Positions 33,417-43,063 of a DNA stretch of 60,351 bases are shown in pieces (position 1 is the stretch's first letter; every line of letters starts with the position of its first letter). The notes under the pieces were generated by a model. That model was not told where the DNA came from, ran no database searches, and saw only the letters and a program-made list of their open reading frames with translations. A program made the position numbers and the translations under genes. The stretch is from an uncultured Actinomycetaceae bacterium. Lineage in GTDB: Bacteria; Actinomycetota; Actinomycetes; Actinomycetales; Actinomycetaceae. The stretch lies in NCBI GenBank assembly GCA_902464405.1, contig CABQJD010000010.1, positions 1 to 60,351 on the forward strand, in the 5' to 3' direction.

Positions 33417-35798
33417 ATGGTACGTAAGAATACGCAAGGCTTAAGCAAAGCCTCGTTCACACAATCCAGCGCGCCAGATTTCAGCGCCGCTGGAGGATTG
33501 TTTTTTTCGGCGCACACTGGCGATGAGTCAGCCCAGATTCCTGCTGTGACGCCAGTTCATGAAGCTGCTGCTGCAGCTACGATGGTGCTCTTTCAGGAGC
33601 CAGACGTCTCTCGTGCTGTGCAGGCTCGCAGAGAGCGCCGTCAAAAATCTGAATCTTTTTCCGATGCAGAAGATACTGCTGCTGACGATTTGGCTGGCGA
33701 TGCGGCTGGTGATTTGCCGAAGCGTTCACGTCGAGGCACGCGAGGCGGGCGAAAATCTGCTGAGACGCGCGATGCTTCTGATACGAATATGTACGAAGCA
33801 GATGATACTGCGCAAAGTGATATAGCGGATGACGAGTCGTTGCCGAAGCGCACACGCCGCCGTCGGAGTGTTAAAGCAGAGAGTGCTGCGATCAGCTCAC
33901 CTGAAACGCCTGAAGAATACGCAGAAAGTGATGTATCGGAGCTGAAGCAAAAACAGAAGAAAGCAAAGCAGATATCCGATTCCGCTCCGAGCGATGAAGC
34001 GGTTGCAGGAGCAGTGAGTGTGCGCAAGCGCCGCCGCCGTTCTGCTAGCAGTGATGATATATCTGCCGATCAGGTGACGGCTCCTAAAGGCTCTACCCGT
34101 CTTGAAGCTAAGCGGCAGCGCCGCAAAGAAGGGCGCGAAGCTGGGCGGCGGCGTCATACGATTTCTGAATCAGAGTTTCTTGCACGCCGCGAATCTGTGG
34201 CGCGTTCAATGCTTGTGCGTGAAAAAGACGGGTTGAATCAAATCGCAGTGATTGAAGACGGTATTTTGGTTGAGCATTACGTGGCTCGTCACACTCAAAG
34301 CTCAATGGTGGGCAACGTCTATCTCGGTCGCGTGCAAAATGTGCTCCCCTCAATGGAAGCTGCGTTCGTTGATATCGGTAAAGGGCGCAACGCCGTGCTC
34401 TATGCGGGTGAAGTAAACTGGGATGTGGCAGGGCTTGAAGGCAAGCCGCGCCGCATTGAAGAAGCTCTTAAAAGCGGCGATACTGTGCTCGTGCAAGTCA
34501 CCAAAGATCCGATTGGGCATAAGGGGGCACGCCTGACTTCTCAGATTACGCTTGCTGGGCGGCACTTAGTGCTCGTTCCAAGCGGGGCAATGACTGGTAT
34601 TTCACGCAAACTCCCAGAAAAAGAGCGCACACGGCTAAAGAGAATTTTGAAAGATCTCGTGCCTTCAGAGCATGGGGTGATTGTGCGTACAGCTGCTGAA
34701 GGGGCAACTGAGGAACAGCTCAGGCTCGATGTGGAAAGACTCACCAAGAGCTGGAAAGATATTCAGGCAAAATCCAAGAGTTCCAAAAATGCGCCGAGTC
34801 TGTTGAAAGGTGAACCAGAGTTAGCAGTGCGCGTAGTACGCGACGTTTTCAACGAAGATTTTGATTCTCTGAGCGTGCAGGGCGAAAACACGTGGGAGAC
34901 GATTTCTGAATATGTGCAGGAGCTTTCTCCAGAGCTGGTTGCTCGGGTGCATAAGTGGGAGGATAGTGCAGATATTTTTGCAGCTCACCGAGTTGATGAA
35001 CAGCTTGCTAAAGCATTTGATCGCGCAGTGTATCTGCCTTCAGGCGGTTCGCTTGTGATTGACCGCACAGAAGCGATGACCGTTATCGACGTTAATACTG
35101 GAAAGTTCACAGGTACCGGTGGATCTCTCGAAGAAACTGTAACAAAAAATAATTTGGAAGCTGCTGAAGAAATTGTGCGTCAGCTACGATTGCGCGATAT
35201 CGGCGGTATCGTCGTCATTGACTTTATCGATATGGTGCTCGAAGCCAACCGTGAGCTTGTGTTACGCCGCCTGATTGAATGCCTCGGTCGTGATCGCACC
35301 CGCCATCAGGTTGCTGAAGTGACGAGTCTCGGTTTGGTGCAGATGACGCGCAAACGCGTTGGGCAGGGCCTAGTTGAAGCGTTCTCAACAGTATGTGAGC
35401 ACTGCGAAGGGCGTGGATACGTCACCTATGACCACCCGATTGAAAAAGGGGAAACTCCCGATATCGACACAATGGTTGTGGGCGGAGCTGCACTTGGACG
35501 CACGGAAAAAGCTGAAAAAGATGTGGATCCAGAAGCTGAGGCAAAACAAGCTGAGGTAAAGGCTGCGCTCAATAATATTGCTGCTGCAGCTGCTCATAAG
35601 CATAAAGAAAAAGAGAACAAATCGAGTAGTAAATCTTTACAAGAGAAAGAAAACAAGCAGGCGCAAGCGCCGAGCGCATCCCTTAAAGGAACGAAAAAAC
35701 CACGAGGCATCGTCACTTCTTCAGGGACGATCACTCCAGTGAGTTCTATTTCCGCTGCCAGCGCTATTATGAGCTTTCCAGTGAAGAAAAATGAGTAA
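33417..35798 (+). CDS. rne: Ribonuclease E/G
   Basis: The 793-aa endoribonuclease starts mRNA decay and processes rRNA. About 250 N-terminal residues are low-complexity, Arg- and acid-rich and probably disordered (for example KRSRRGTRGGRKS and KRTRRRRSVK). The catalytic core follows: an S1 domain (GNVYLGRVQNVLPSMEAAF), then DRTEAMTVIDVNTGKFTG and GGIVVIDFIDM with the catalytic Asp residues, and the Zn-link CEHCEGRG. A second disordered tail follows, rich in Lys. The ATG at 33417 has GGGAG eight bases upstream. It heads rne-rplU-rpmA-obg. Confidence 0.93.
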   Translation: MVRKNTQGLSKASFTQSSAPDFSAAGGLFFSAHTGDESAQIPAVTPVHEAAAAATMVLFQEPDVSRAVQARRERRQKSESFSDAEDTAADDLAGDAAGDLPKRSRRGTRGGRKSAETRDASDTNMYEADDTAQSDIADDESLPKRTRRRRSVKAESAAISSPETPEEYAESDVSELKQKQKKAKQISDSAPSDEAVAGAVSVRKRRRRSASSDDISADQVTAPKGSTRLEAKRQRRKEGREAGRRRHTISESEFLARRESVARSMLVREKDGLNQIAVIEDGILVEHYVARHTQSSMVGNVYLGRVQNVLPSMEAAFVDIGKGRNAVLYAGEVNWDVAGLEGKPRRIEEALKSGDTVLVQVTKDPIGHKGARLTSQITLAGRHLVLVPSGAMTGISRKLPEKERTRLKRILKDLVPSEHGVIVRTAAEGATEEQLRLDVERLTKSWKDIQAKSKSSKNAPSLLKGEPELAVRVVRDVFNEDFDSLSVQGENTWETISEYVQELSPELVARVHKWEDSADIFAAHRVDEQLAKAFDRAVYLPSGGSLVIDRTEAMTVIDVNTGKFTGTGGSLEETVTKNNLEAAEEIVRQLRLRDIGGIVVIDFIDMVLEANRELVLRRLIECLGRDRTRHQVAEVTSLGLVQMTRKRVGQGLVEAFSTVCEHCEGRGYVTYDHPIEKGETPDIDTMVVGGAALGRTEKAEKDVDPEAEAKQAEVKAALNNIAAAAAHKHKEKENKSSSKSLQEKENKQAQAPSASLKGTKKPRGIVTSSGTITPVSSISAASAIMSFPVKKNE

Positions 35799-35962
35799 AT
35801 GTGGCAAGTATCGCGCTTTCTTAACTTGTTTAGACAGGCTTTGAACAGTTAAGCTAGGGTGCTGGCGCACAGTAGTGCGTCGTTCCATTTTCAGTGCAGA
35901 GGCACGCAGTTTGAAAAAGAGCCGCGTGAAGCTGCAAACGAATCGACAGAGATGAGCTAAAC

Positions 35963-36268
35963 GTGGTTTACGCGATTGTGAAGGCAGGCGGGCACCAAGA
36001 GAAGGTGGCTGTAGGTTCCATCGTGGTTATGGACAGGATTGCAGGCGAGCCGGGCGACAAGGTTGAACTTGAGCCATTGATGCTTGTTGACGGTACCAAG
36101 ATCACCACTGCGGCTGATGGCATTAAAGCTAAGGTAACGGCTGAAATCGTTCGTGACGAAAAAGGTCCGAAGATCACGATCGTCAAGTACAAGAACAAGT
36201 CTGGTTACCGTAAGCGCCAGGGGCATCGTCAGAAGCTCACCCGCCTGAAGGTGACGAGCATTAAGTAG
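35963..36268 (+). CDS. rplU: 50S ribosomal protein L21
   Basis: The 101-aa protein begins VYAIVKAGGHQEKVAVGS and ends RKRQGHRQKLTRLKVTSI, the standard L21 ends. The start is GTG at 35963. It is 164 bp after rne and 57 bp before rpmA. A long leader precedes it with TTGTTT ... TAAGCT (18-bp spacing, near 35828-35857), a possible promoter. Confidence 0.97.
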   Translation: MVYAIVKAGGHQEKVAVGSIVVMDRIAGEPGDKVELEPLMLVDGTKITTAADGIKAKVTAEIVRDEKGPKITIVKYKNKSGYRKRQGHRQKLTRLKVTSIK

Positions 36269-36325
36269 TTGTGTTGCGCAAGCAGCAGCTGAAAAGATGA
36301 TGAGAGACTAGAAGAGGTAGAGCAC

Positions 36326-36583
36326 ATGGCACACAAGAAGGGCGCGAGCTCCACAAGCAACGGGCGCGATTCCAACGCTCAGCGTCTTGGTGTAAAGCGT
36401 TTTGGTGGACAGTTCGTCAATGCTGGTGAGATTATTGTGCGTCAGCGTGGCACCCACTTCCACCCAGGTTCGAACGTTGGGCGTGGCGGCGATGATACGC
36501 TGTTCGCTCTCGCAGCTGGCAATGTTGAGTTTGGTACTCACCGTGGTCGCAAGGTTGTGAACGTGGCTGTAGCTGAGGCCTGA
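36326..36583 (+). CDS. rpmA: 50S ribosomal protein L27
   Basis: The 85-aa protein begins MAHKKGASSTSNGRDS and contains RQRGTHFHPGSNVGRGGDDTL, diagnostic for L27. It has no N-terminal cleavage extension of the Firmicutes kind. The start is preceded by AAGAGGTAGAG. It is followed by a strong hairpin before obg. Confidence 0.97.
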   Translation: MAHKKGASSTSNGRDSNAQRLGVKRFGGQFVNAGEIIVRQRGTHFHPGSNVGRGGDDTLFALAAGNVEFGTHRGRKVVNVAVAEA

Positions 36584-36599
36584 TACGCAGTAAGCATAT

Positions 36600-36630
36600 A
36601 ATCAGGGGCGGATCAACTCCGCCCCTGATT
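36600..36630 (+). terminator. 13-bp stem terminator between rpmA and obg
   Basis: A perfect 13-bp stem (36600-36612 with 36618-36630) with a 5-base loop begins AATCAGGGGCGGA. It lies 17 bp after the rpmA stop and 23 bp before the obg start, so it would uncouple ribosomal-protein transcription from obg, at least in part. Confidence 0.8.
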
Positions 36631-36652
36631 GCTATATAGATAGGCGAGATAC

Positions 36653-38182
36653 GTGGCAAGTTTTATCGATCATGTAGTTTTGCACGTGCAGGCAGGTAAA
36701 GGTGGAAATGGCTGTGCGAGCGTGCATCGCGAAAAGTTTAAGCCGCTCGGCGGACCTGATGGTGCGAATGGTGGGCATGGAGGCGATATCGTCTTACGGG
36801 TTGATGGGCAAGAAACTACTCTATTGCATCTTCATCACGCCCCTCATTTAAAAGCAGGAAATGGGGCACCTGGAGAAGGCGATATGCGCCAAGGGAAGAG
36901 GGGCGCCGATCTCGTTGTGAGCGTGCCTGCCGGCACGGTAGTCAAAGACTCAGAGGGTAACGTACTTGCAGATCTCGTTGCTATCGGTGATGAATACATC
37001 GCTGCCGAAGGAGGAATCGGCGGGCTTGGAAATGCTGCTCTTGCTTCTGTGAAACGAAAAGCGCCAGGCTTTGCTCTGCTCGGCACAGAAGGAGAAACTC
37101 GGGATGTCTATCTCGAATTGAAATCTGTAGCAGACGTTGCTCTCGTTGGTTTTCCCAGTGCAGGAAAGAGTTCACTTATTGCGGCGATGAGCGCTGCGCG
37201 CCCCAAAATTGCTGATTATCCTTTTACGACGCTTGTGCCGAATCTTGGCGTAGTCGATGCTGATCGTGTGCGTTATACAATTGCTGATGTGCCAGGTCTT
37301 ATTCCTGGAGCTTCAGAAGGCAAAGGGCTTGGTTTGGAGTTTTTGCGCCATATTGAGCGTTGTGCAACCCTCGTCCACGTGCTCGATTGTGCCACCTTGG
37401 AGCCTGGTCGAGATCCGCTTTCCGATCTGGATCAGTTGGAATACGAGCTTGGCCAATATGCTGCGCAGATTCCTCCGATTGAGGGAATGCTTCCACTTAT
37501 GGATCGTCCGCGAGTGGTTGTGCTGAATAAAGCAGATGTTCCGCAAGCTCGCGAGCTGGCTGATTTCGTGAAACCAGAGCTTAAAGCTCGGGGGCTTCCT
37601 GTCTACATAGTGAGCGCAGTGAGCCATGAAGGGTTAAAAGATCTGCGATATGGGCTTGCAACGATTGTCACTGCTGTGCGCGAACGTGAGAAGGCTGAAT
37701 CAGATGTGAATTTGCGCCCAGTGATTCGCCCGTTGAATCAGCAGGAAACGCAAGCATTCACCGTCACTCGCAAAAAGAATTCTGAAGGTGAGTATTTTCA
37801 GATTTGCGGCGTAAAGCCTGAAAGATGGGTAGCACAAACTGATTTTTCAAATGATGAAGCTGTTGGATATCTGGCTGATCGTTTGGCTAATCTCGGTATT
37901 GAAGAAGAGCTAATGAACGCTGGCGCTCGCTCTGGTTCGATGGTCGTGATCGGTTCCGATGCCGACGGCTATATTTTCGATTGGGAGCCAACTGTGGTAG
38001 CTGGAGCAGAGCTTCTTGGACCGCGTGGCACAGATCTTCGCATGAATGAGCCAAAACGTGCCTCTCGTAAAGAGCGTAAAGCTGCGTATCACGAATCGAT
38101 GGATGCCAAAGCGGCGGCACGTGAAGAGCTGTGGCGTGAGGGTGCAAGCGGGCACTGGATAAACCCAAGCATTGATGAATAA
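36653..38182 (+). CDS. obg: Obg-family GTPase
   Basis: The 509-aa ribosome-associated GTPase has an N-terminal glycine-rich Obg fold (GGKGGNGCASVHREKFKPLG-like, residues 14-34), a G domain with GFPSAGKSSL and DVPGLIPGASEGKGLG, and the C-terminal OCT domain found in actinobacteria (YFQICGVKPERW). It acts in 50S maturation and growth control. The start is GTG at 36653 with AGGCGAG upstream. proB follows after 36 bp. Confidence 0.95.
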   Translation: MASFIDHVVLHVQAGKGGNGCASVHREKFKPLGGPDGANGGHGGDIVLRVDGQETTLLHLHHAPHLKAGNGAPGEGDMRQGKRGADLVVSVPAGTVVKDSEGNVLADLVAIGDEYIAAEGGIGGLGNAALASVKRKAPGFALLGTEGETRDVYLELKSVADVALVGFPSAGKSSLIAAMSAARPKIADYPFTTLVPNLGVVDADRVRYTIADVPGLIPGASEGKGLGLEFLRHIERCATLVHVLDCATLEPGRDPLSDLDQLEYELGQYAAQIPPIEGMLPLMDRPRVVVLNKADVPQARELADFVKPELKARGLPVYIVSAVSHEGLKDLRYGLATIVTAVREREKAESDVNLRPVIRPLNQQETQAFTVTRKKNSEGEYFQICGVKPERWVAQTDFSNDEAVGYLADRLANLGIEEELMNAGARSGSMVVIGSDADGYIFDWEPTVVAGAELLGPRGTDLRMNEPKRASRKERKAAYHESMDAKAAAREELWREGASGHWINPSIDE

Positions 38183-38218
38183 GGCGAATATATCTTCTTG
38201 GATTAGGAAAGTGCACAC

Positions 38219-39349
38219 ATGGCGAATGTATTTGCGAATAGGCATCTTTTAGGCGTGGCTCGGCGTATCGTCATTAAAGTAGGATCCTCGTCGCTCACCG
38301 CTGCTCATGGCGGTTTAGCTCAGGAAACGCTCAACGAATTGATAGATGTGGTCAGTGATGCTCGTGGGCGCGGGCAGGAAATACTTCTCGTTTCTTCGGG
38401 TTCAGTGGCTGCAGGAATTTCACCTTTGGGGTTTAAGAAACGTCCGACTAATGTGCGAGATCAGCAGGCAGCAGCGATGGTTGGGCAGCCTCGGCTCATG
38501 CGTGCATATTTTGATGGCTTTGCTCGCCGAGAGCTGACGGTTGCTCAAGTTTTGCTCACTCCTGACGATGTGGTTGATCGTTGCCATTATGCGAATGCGC
38601 AGGCAGCGTTGAAACGTTTGCTTCACTATGGCGTGATCCCTATTGTGAATGAGAATGACGCTGTCGTCACCGATGATTTGCGCTTCGGAGATAACGACCG
38701 TTTAGCTGCGTTGGTGGCGCACGTAGTTGGCGCTTCTGCGCTTGTGCTATGCACAGACGTCGACGGATTGTATACTGCGCCTCCGTCGCAGCCAGATGCT
38801 CGTTTAATTTCCGCAGTTTCCGATTTTTCGGAGCTTGCTAACTATTCGATTACTGGCAAAGGCTCAGATGTGGGAACTGGCGGAATGAGCACGAAAGTAC
38901 GTGCCGCAGATATCGCAACAGCTGGCGGAGTTGGTACGCTGCTGATATCGACGAGCGATTTGCGCCGCGCGCTCGATGGCGATGAGGTGGGAACATGGTT
39001 TGAGCCTCGTGCTATGCGTGGCAGTGCTCGTGATTTATGGCTGCGATACTCTGCAGAAATCTCAGGAGTTCTCGAAGTTGATACAGGAGCTGCCAAAGCC
39101 TTGGCAAGCGGAGGGGCATCACTGCTCGCAGTTGGCATCACACAGGTTTATGGCAATTTTAGTGCGGGCGATATTGTGAGTGTGCGCAGAGCTGATAGTG
39201 CCGAGATTATTGGTCGAGGGCGTGTTGCCTTTTCAACTGTTGAAGTAAAGCGGTTTATCGGGCAAGAACCATATTCTGCCGATCGCCGCCGAGCACCTCG
39301 AGCCGTGGTCCACGCCGATGATTTTGTGTATACAGCGAATTCTCGCTAG
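38219..39349 (+). CDS. proB: Glutamate 5-kinase
   Basis: ProB phosphorylates glutamate in the first step of proline synthesis. The 376-aa protein has an amino-acid-kinase domain (VIKVGSSSLT, IPIVNENDAV, GTGGMSTKVRAADIA) and a C-terminal PUA domain. The ATG at 38219 has AGGAAAG eight bases upstream. It follows obg, as in many actinobacteria; the partner proA comes 1.6 kb later after a luciferase-fold gene and trxA. Confidence 0.94.
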   Translation: MANVFANRHLLGVARRIVIKVGSSSLTAAHGGLAQETLNELIDVVSDARGRGQEILLVSSGSVAAGISPLGFKKRPTNVRDQQAAAMVGQPRLMRAYFDGFARRELTVAQVLLTPDDVVDRCHYANAQAALKRLLHYGVIPIVNENDAVVTDDLRFGDNDRLAALVAHVVGASALVLCTDVDGLYTAPPSQPDARLISAVSDFSELANYSITGKGSDVGTGGMSTKVRAADIATAGGVGTLLISTSDLRRALDGDEVGTWFEPRAMRGSARDLWLRYSAEISGVLEVDTGAAKALASGGASLLAVGITQVYGNFSAGDIVSVRRADSAEIIGRGRVAFSTVEVKRFIGQEPYSADRRRAPRAVVHADDFVYTANSR

Positions 39350-39496
39350 AAAGAAATACTCATGAAACTTTTCTATAGTTTCGTGTGCTTTTGTATAGAC
39401 GAGGCTCGCGCATAGAGAAGCAAATATCGCACTGCTTGGCGCTGCACGCTAGAATTTCTACTAGCTGTAGGTTCGGGTAGGTGATAGGGAGGTGCG

Positions 39497-40453
39497 ATGC
39501 CTGTATCAATTGCGGCCAGTAGCCATGCTCTTTATGATTCCATGCCGATTGATATGTCGGATCCGAGCATACTTCCAGACGTGACGATACATGCTCCGAT
39601 CGGCATGAATCTCACGCTTTTAGGGGCAGCGGAAATGGATATTCCCGGGCAGGATGTGCCCGAGACTTTTCTCCAACGCGTCAATCTGCCTCTTTTAGCA
39701 TCGTCAGTGAGTGCTGCCTATGTAGGAGGGGTAGATTCCATCACGTTGGATCGAGATTTTCATGTGCACCCAACGGCTCCTCCGCGCTCTGCTGCACTGG
39801 ATGGAGTGACGATGGCAGGGAAGTTAGGCTTAGGAAAAACGCCTCAAATCTGCGCTGAAATTCCTTCGGATCCGCTCTATATCCGTGAAGCTGTGAGCCT
39901 TTTGACGAATGCGCGGGTTGCGAGCGCAGCCGTAACGCTCACGCTTCAGGAGATTGACGATTATCACGATTTTAAGCGTGCAGCAGATGATGCTCGTGCA
40001 GCTGGCGTGAGTGTGTGGCTGTTGGCTACTAACCCTCAGGTGACGGGCGAGAATGCTGAGACGGTTGCTAGTATTTTTGATGCTGTGCGCGTACGGCATC
40101 CCGATCGAGCAGCAGTGCGGCAGATGAGGTTTGCTCTCAAAGAAGCGGCAAGGAAAAGGAAGAGCGATCTTACGGTGTTTGCCGATTTAGGAATCGTCAT
40201 TTCGGCAACGCTGCAGGCGGCAGAAGAAAGATCAATTCTTATTTCTCAGCTTAATGGCGGTGAGCTATTTTCTGGTATGGCGTCTGTGGTGGGCACTGTT
40301 TATGATGTTGCAGACGCTATTGAGTCTTGGGTTGGGATGGGCGCTGCAGATGGGATGGTATTGACGCCAGCGTCACTGCCTACCGATCTTGCATCTGTGC
40401 TGAAAGGAGTACTCCCGCTCCTTGAAGCGCGAGCTACAATTGAGCGGGAGTAA
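39497..40453 (+). CDS. Luciferase-like (LLM) fold protein, function unknown
   Basis: This 318-aa protein has GGGAGGTG a few bases before the ATG. The C-terminal part, with AADGMVLTPASLPTDLASVL and LLEAR, matches the end of bacterial luciferase-like flavin oxidoreductases. Its middle contains the SITLDRDFHV and DGVTMAGKLG blocks expected of the early beta strands of that TIM barrel. The usual N-terminal motifs are weak, so it may be a reduced or divergent member without the normal activity. It lies between proB and a convergent trxA. The substrate is unknown. Confidence 0.55.
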   Translation: MPVSIAASSHALYDSMPIDMSDPSILPDVTIHAPIGMNLTLLGAAEMDIPGQDVPETFLQRVNLPLLASSVSAAYVGGVDSITLDRDFHVHPTAPPRSAALDGVTMAGKLGLGKTPQICAEIPSDPLYIREAVSLLTNARVASAAVTLTLQEIDDYHDFKRAADDARAAGVSVWLLATNPQVTGENAETVASIFDAVRVRHPDRAAVRQMRFALKEAARKRKSDLTVFADLGIVISATLQAAEERSILISQLNGGELFSGMASVVGTVYDVADAIESWVGMGAADGMVLTPASLPTDLASVLKGVLPLLEARATIERE

Positions 40454-40478
40454 TCGGATACGAGCACAATAGCTCGCG
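40410..40478. terminator. Two alternative hairpins at the luciferase-like gene end
   Basis: An 11-bp stem (40410-40420 with 40442-40452; ACTCCCGCTC/GAGCGGGAGT core) and a 9-bp stem (40428-40436 with 40470-40478; CGCGAGCTA/TAGCTCGCG) overlap, so they exclude one another. They span the stop codon and the gap to convergent trxA and are candidates for a bidirectional terminator. Confidence 0.55.
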
Positions 40479-40499
40479 AGATAAGCGTAAACGGAAAAC

Positions 40500-40868
40500 T
40501 CAGGCCTGCTCAGCCGCTGCTTCCTCAGCTTTTGCGCGTACTTCGTCCATATCGAGAGCGAGTGCATTGGTGACGAGTTCTTCCAGTGCAGAGCTGGAAA
40601 GTGCGCCTGGCTGCTGGAATACCTGGATTCCGTCACGGAAAACCATCAGAGTCGGGATAGACATAATTTGGAAAGCTCCGCCGAGTTCGGGCTGCTCATC
40701 GGTATTGATTTTTCCGAAGACGACGTCGGGATGAGCCTCTGATGCTTTCTCAAAAACAGGCCCGAACTGGCGGCAAGGTCCGCACCACGGTGCCCAGAAA
40801 TCGAGAAGTACGATGCCTTCAGCGATCGTATCTTTAAAGTTATCCTTTGTTACTTCAATGGTGCTCAT
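40500..40868 (-). CDS. trxA: Thioredoxin
   Basis: The 122-aa protein has the active site WCGPC in FWAPWCGPCRQFGPVF, and cis-Pro in IMSIPTLMVFRDG. It is longer than the typical 105 residues because of a C-terminal tail rich in Ala and Glu (about 17 residues, AKAEEAAAEQA). The start at 40868 has AAAGAAAGGAAA upstream. It is divergent from proA and could supply electrons to Bcp. Confidence 0.95.
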   Translation of the reverse strand: MSTIEVTKDNFKDTIAEGIVLLDFWAPWCGPCRQFGPVFEKASEAHPDVVFGKINTDEQPELGGAFQIMSIPTLMVFRDGIQVFQQPGALSSSALEELVTNALALDMDEVRAKAEEAAAEQA

Positions 40869-41001
40869 AGTTTCCTTTCTTTCTATTACTTTATGAGCTT
40901 ATCCTGCTTCCTGCGCTCTATGCACTTGGGAGCATACGAATTTCTTTACTAACATAGCGTGTAACGCTTCTTATCAGCATGTATTCCCGATAGGAAAAGA
41001 T

Positions 41002-42279
41002 ATGGAAAACATCACCCCTGCACGCATTGGAGTGCGGCAGATAGCGCGCGATGCTCGTGCAGCCAGTGCAGTTTTGCGTAGGGCTTCAGCGAGCGAAAAA
41101 AATCGGCTCCTTGAGGCAGTAGCTTCGGCACTTGAAGATCGTGCAGATAGTATTGTGCGTGCAAATGAGCGCGATATGCAGGCGGCACGTGAGGGGGGAA
41201 TGAATCCAGGTTTGCTGGATCGCCTCGAGCTGACGAATGAGCGTATAGCTGCTATCGCTCAAGCTGTGCGGCATATTGCTTCGCTTCCTGATCCTATCGG
41301 GGAAGTAGTTGAGGGGCGAACGCTCGATAATGGTTTGCGGCTTAAAAAAGTTCGCGTGCCTATGGGTGTGATCGGCATGATTTATGAAGCTCGCCCAAAC
41401 GTCACTGTTGATGCAGCGGCGCTGGCGTTGAAAGCTGGAAGCGCTACGATTGTGCGGGGAGGATCTGCTGCTGCGCACTCAAACGCAGCATTGGTTGCTG
41501 CTATACAAAGTGCACTCGAAGAATGTGGCTACGATCGAGCGCTCGTCAGTTCTATCGATTCTTTTGGGCGTGACGGCGCTGTGGAGTTGCTGCGCGCTCG
41601 CGGTCTTGTAGACCTCGTGATTCCTCGCGGGGGAGCGGGGCTTATTCAGATGGTTATTCGAGAAGCGCTTGTGCCAGTGATTGAAACAGGCGTAGGAAAT
41701 GTGCACGTGTATGTTGATGAATATGCAGATCTCGATAAAGCGCTTGCAATTATTCTCAATTCCAAACTTCAGCGCACAGGAGTATGCAACGCTGCAGAAT
41801 CGCTGCTGGTGCATAGTAGCGTGGCAGAAAAATTCTTACCTAGAGTGTATGAAGAGTGCGAGCGCGAGGCAGTGCTTGTGCACGCCGATTCTCGGGCGTT
41901 AGCTGAAGCGCCGCCGTCACTTCATGCTCTTTTAGCTACTGAAGAGGATTGGGCGAAAGAATATCTCGCTAAAGAAATTGCTGTGAAGATTGTTGATAGC
42001 GAAGAGGAGGCGATTGCTCATATTCTGCGCTATTCTACGGGGCACACCGAGGCGATTGTGAGTGAGAATTTTGGCGCTATCGAGCGTTTTGTGAATGCGA
42101 TGGATTGTGCCGTGGTGATGGTAAATGCTTCGACTCGCTTCACTGATGGCGGTGAGTTCGGCTTGGGGGCAGAAATCGGGATTTCCACTCAAAAACTGCA
42201 TGCTCGCGGGCCGATGGGTGTGCGAGAAATAACTACGACGATGTGGATTGTAGAAGGAGACGGGCATGTGCGCGCCTGA
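41002..42279 (+). CDS. proA: Gamma-glutamyl phosphate reductase
   Basis: The 425-aa aldehyde-dehydrogenase-fold enzyme reduces gamma-glutamyl phosphate to glutamate semialdehyde with NADPH. It shows RVPMGVIGMIYEARPNVT, KAGSATIVRGGSAA and the catalytic Cys in LQRTGVCNAAESLLVH. AGGAAAAG precedes the start. Its last 14 bases overlap nadD, so proA and nadD are coupled. Confidence 0.95.
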   Translation: MENITPARIGVRQIARDARAASAVLRRASASEKNRLLEAVASALEDRADSIVRANERDMQAAREGGMNPGLLDRLELTNERIAAIAQAVRHIASLPDPIGEVVEGRTLDNGLRLKKVRVPMGVIGMIYEARPNVTVDAAALALKAGSATIVRGGSAAAHSNAALVAAIQSALEECGYDRALVSSIDSFGRDGAVELLRARGLVDLVIPRGGAGLIQMVIREALVPVIETGVGNVHVYVDEYADLDKALAIILNSKLQRTGVCNAAESLLVHSSVAEKFLPRVYEECEREAVLVHADSRALAEAPPSLHALLATEEDWAKEYLAKEIAVKIVDSEEEAIAHILRYSTGHTEAIVSENFGAIERFVNAMDCAVVMVNASTRFTDGGEFGLGAEIGISTQKLHARGPMGVREITTTMWIVEGDGHVRA

Positions 42280-43063
42280 AACTTTTTGTCACAATAGTCA
42301 TGCCGTCGTGACGTCTGGCTCTGGCATATCGTCTTCTCTTGATGCTGCTGGCAGCTGTGAAACTTCCGATACTTGCGAGGTGAAGCGCCGAAGAATCGGT
42401 ATTATGGGCGGCACATTTGATCCGATTCATAATGGACACTTAGTGGCCGCTTCTGAAGTGCAACATGAATTTGATTTAGATGAAGTAGTTTTTGTGCCCA
42501 CAGGGGAGCAGCCATTCAAAAAAGATCGACGAGTGACGCTCGCGGAGCACCGTTATCTCATGACGGTGATTGCAACAGCGAATAATCCCCGCTTTTCTGT
42601 GAGTCGTGTCGATATTGAGCGTGCAGGCACAACCTACACAATTGATACACTTCGCGATCTGCGTTGTGAATATCCAGATGCGCAGCTCTTTTTTATCACT
42701 GGTGCAGACGTGCTTCCACAAATTTTGAACTGGAAAAATTCCGATGAGCTCTGGAGCCTTGCACACTTTATAGGAGTCAATCGCCCTGGGCATACGCTCG
42801 CTCTTTCTGGGCTGCCCCGAGAAAATTTTGATTTGCTCGAAGTGCCTGCAATGGCTATTTCTTCAACTGATGTGCGCGCTCGCGCAGAAGAAGGGCGGCC
42901 AGTATGGTATCTCGTGCCAGATGGGGTTGTGCAGTATATTAAGAAGTATCATTTATACAGACCAGATCAAGCTCAGAGCACTGCACTTGCTTCTGTAGTG
43001 GGAGAGTATCACAACGAGGTGTATGCTAGTTATGTCACCAGTGCTGGAAAGGACCAACAATGA
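42266..43063 (+). CDS. nadD: Nicotinate-nucleotide adenylyltransferase
   Basis: NadD makes deamido-NAD from nicotinate mononucleotide and ATP. The 265-aa protein carries GIMGGTFDPIHNGH (HNGH 55-58) and the C-terminal AISSTDVRAR signature. A 42-residue low-complexity N-terminal extension, rich in Ser and with several Cys, is unusual. The ATG at 42266 has AAGGAGACGG upstream inside proA, which supports it over internal starts. The stop overlaps the ATG of the next gene. Confidence 0.92.
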   Translation: MCAPETFCHNSHAVVTSGSGISSSLDAAGSCETSDTCEVKRRRIGIMGGTFDPIHNGHLVAASEVQHEFDLDEVVFVPTGEQPFKKDRRVTLAEHRYLMTVIATANNPRFSVSRVDIERAGTTYTIDTLRDLRCEYPDAQLFFITGADVLPQILNWKNSDELWSLAHFIGVNRPGHTLALSGLPRENFDLLEVPAMAISSTDVRARAEEGRPVWYLVPDGVVQYIKKYHLYRPDQAQSTALASVVGEYHNEVYASYVTSAGKDQQ

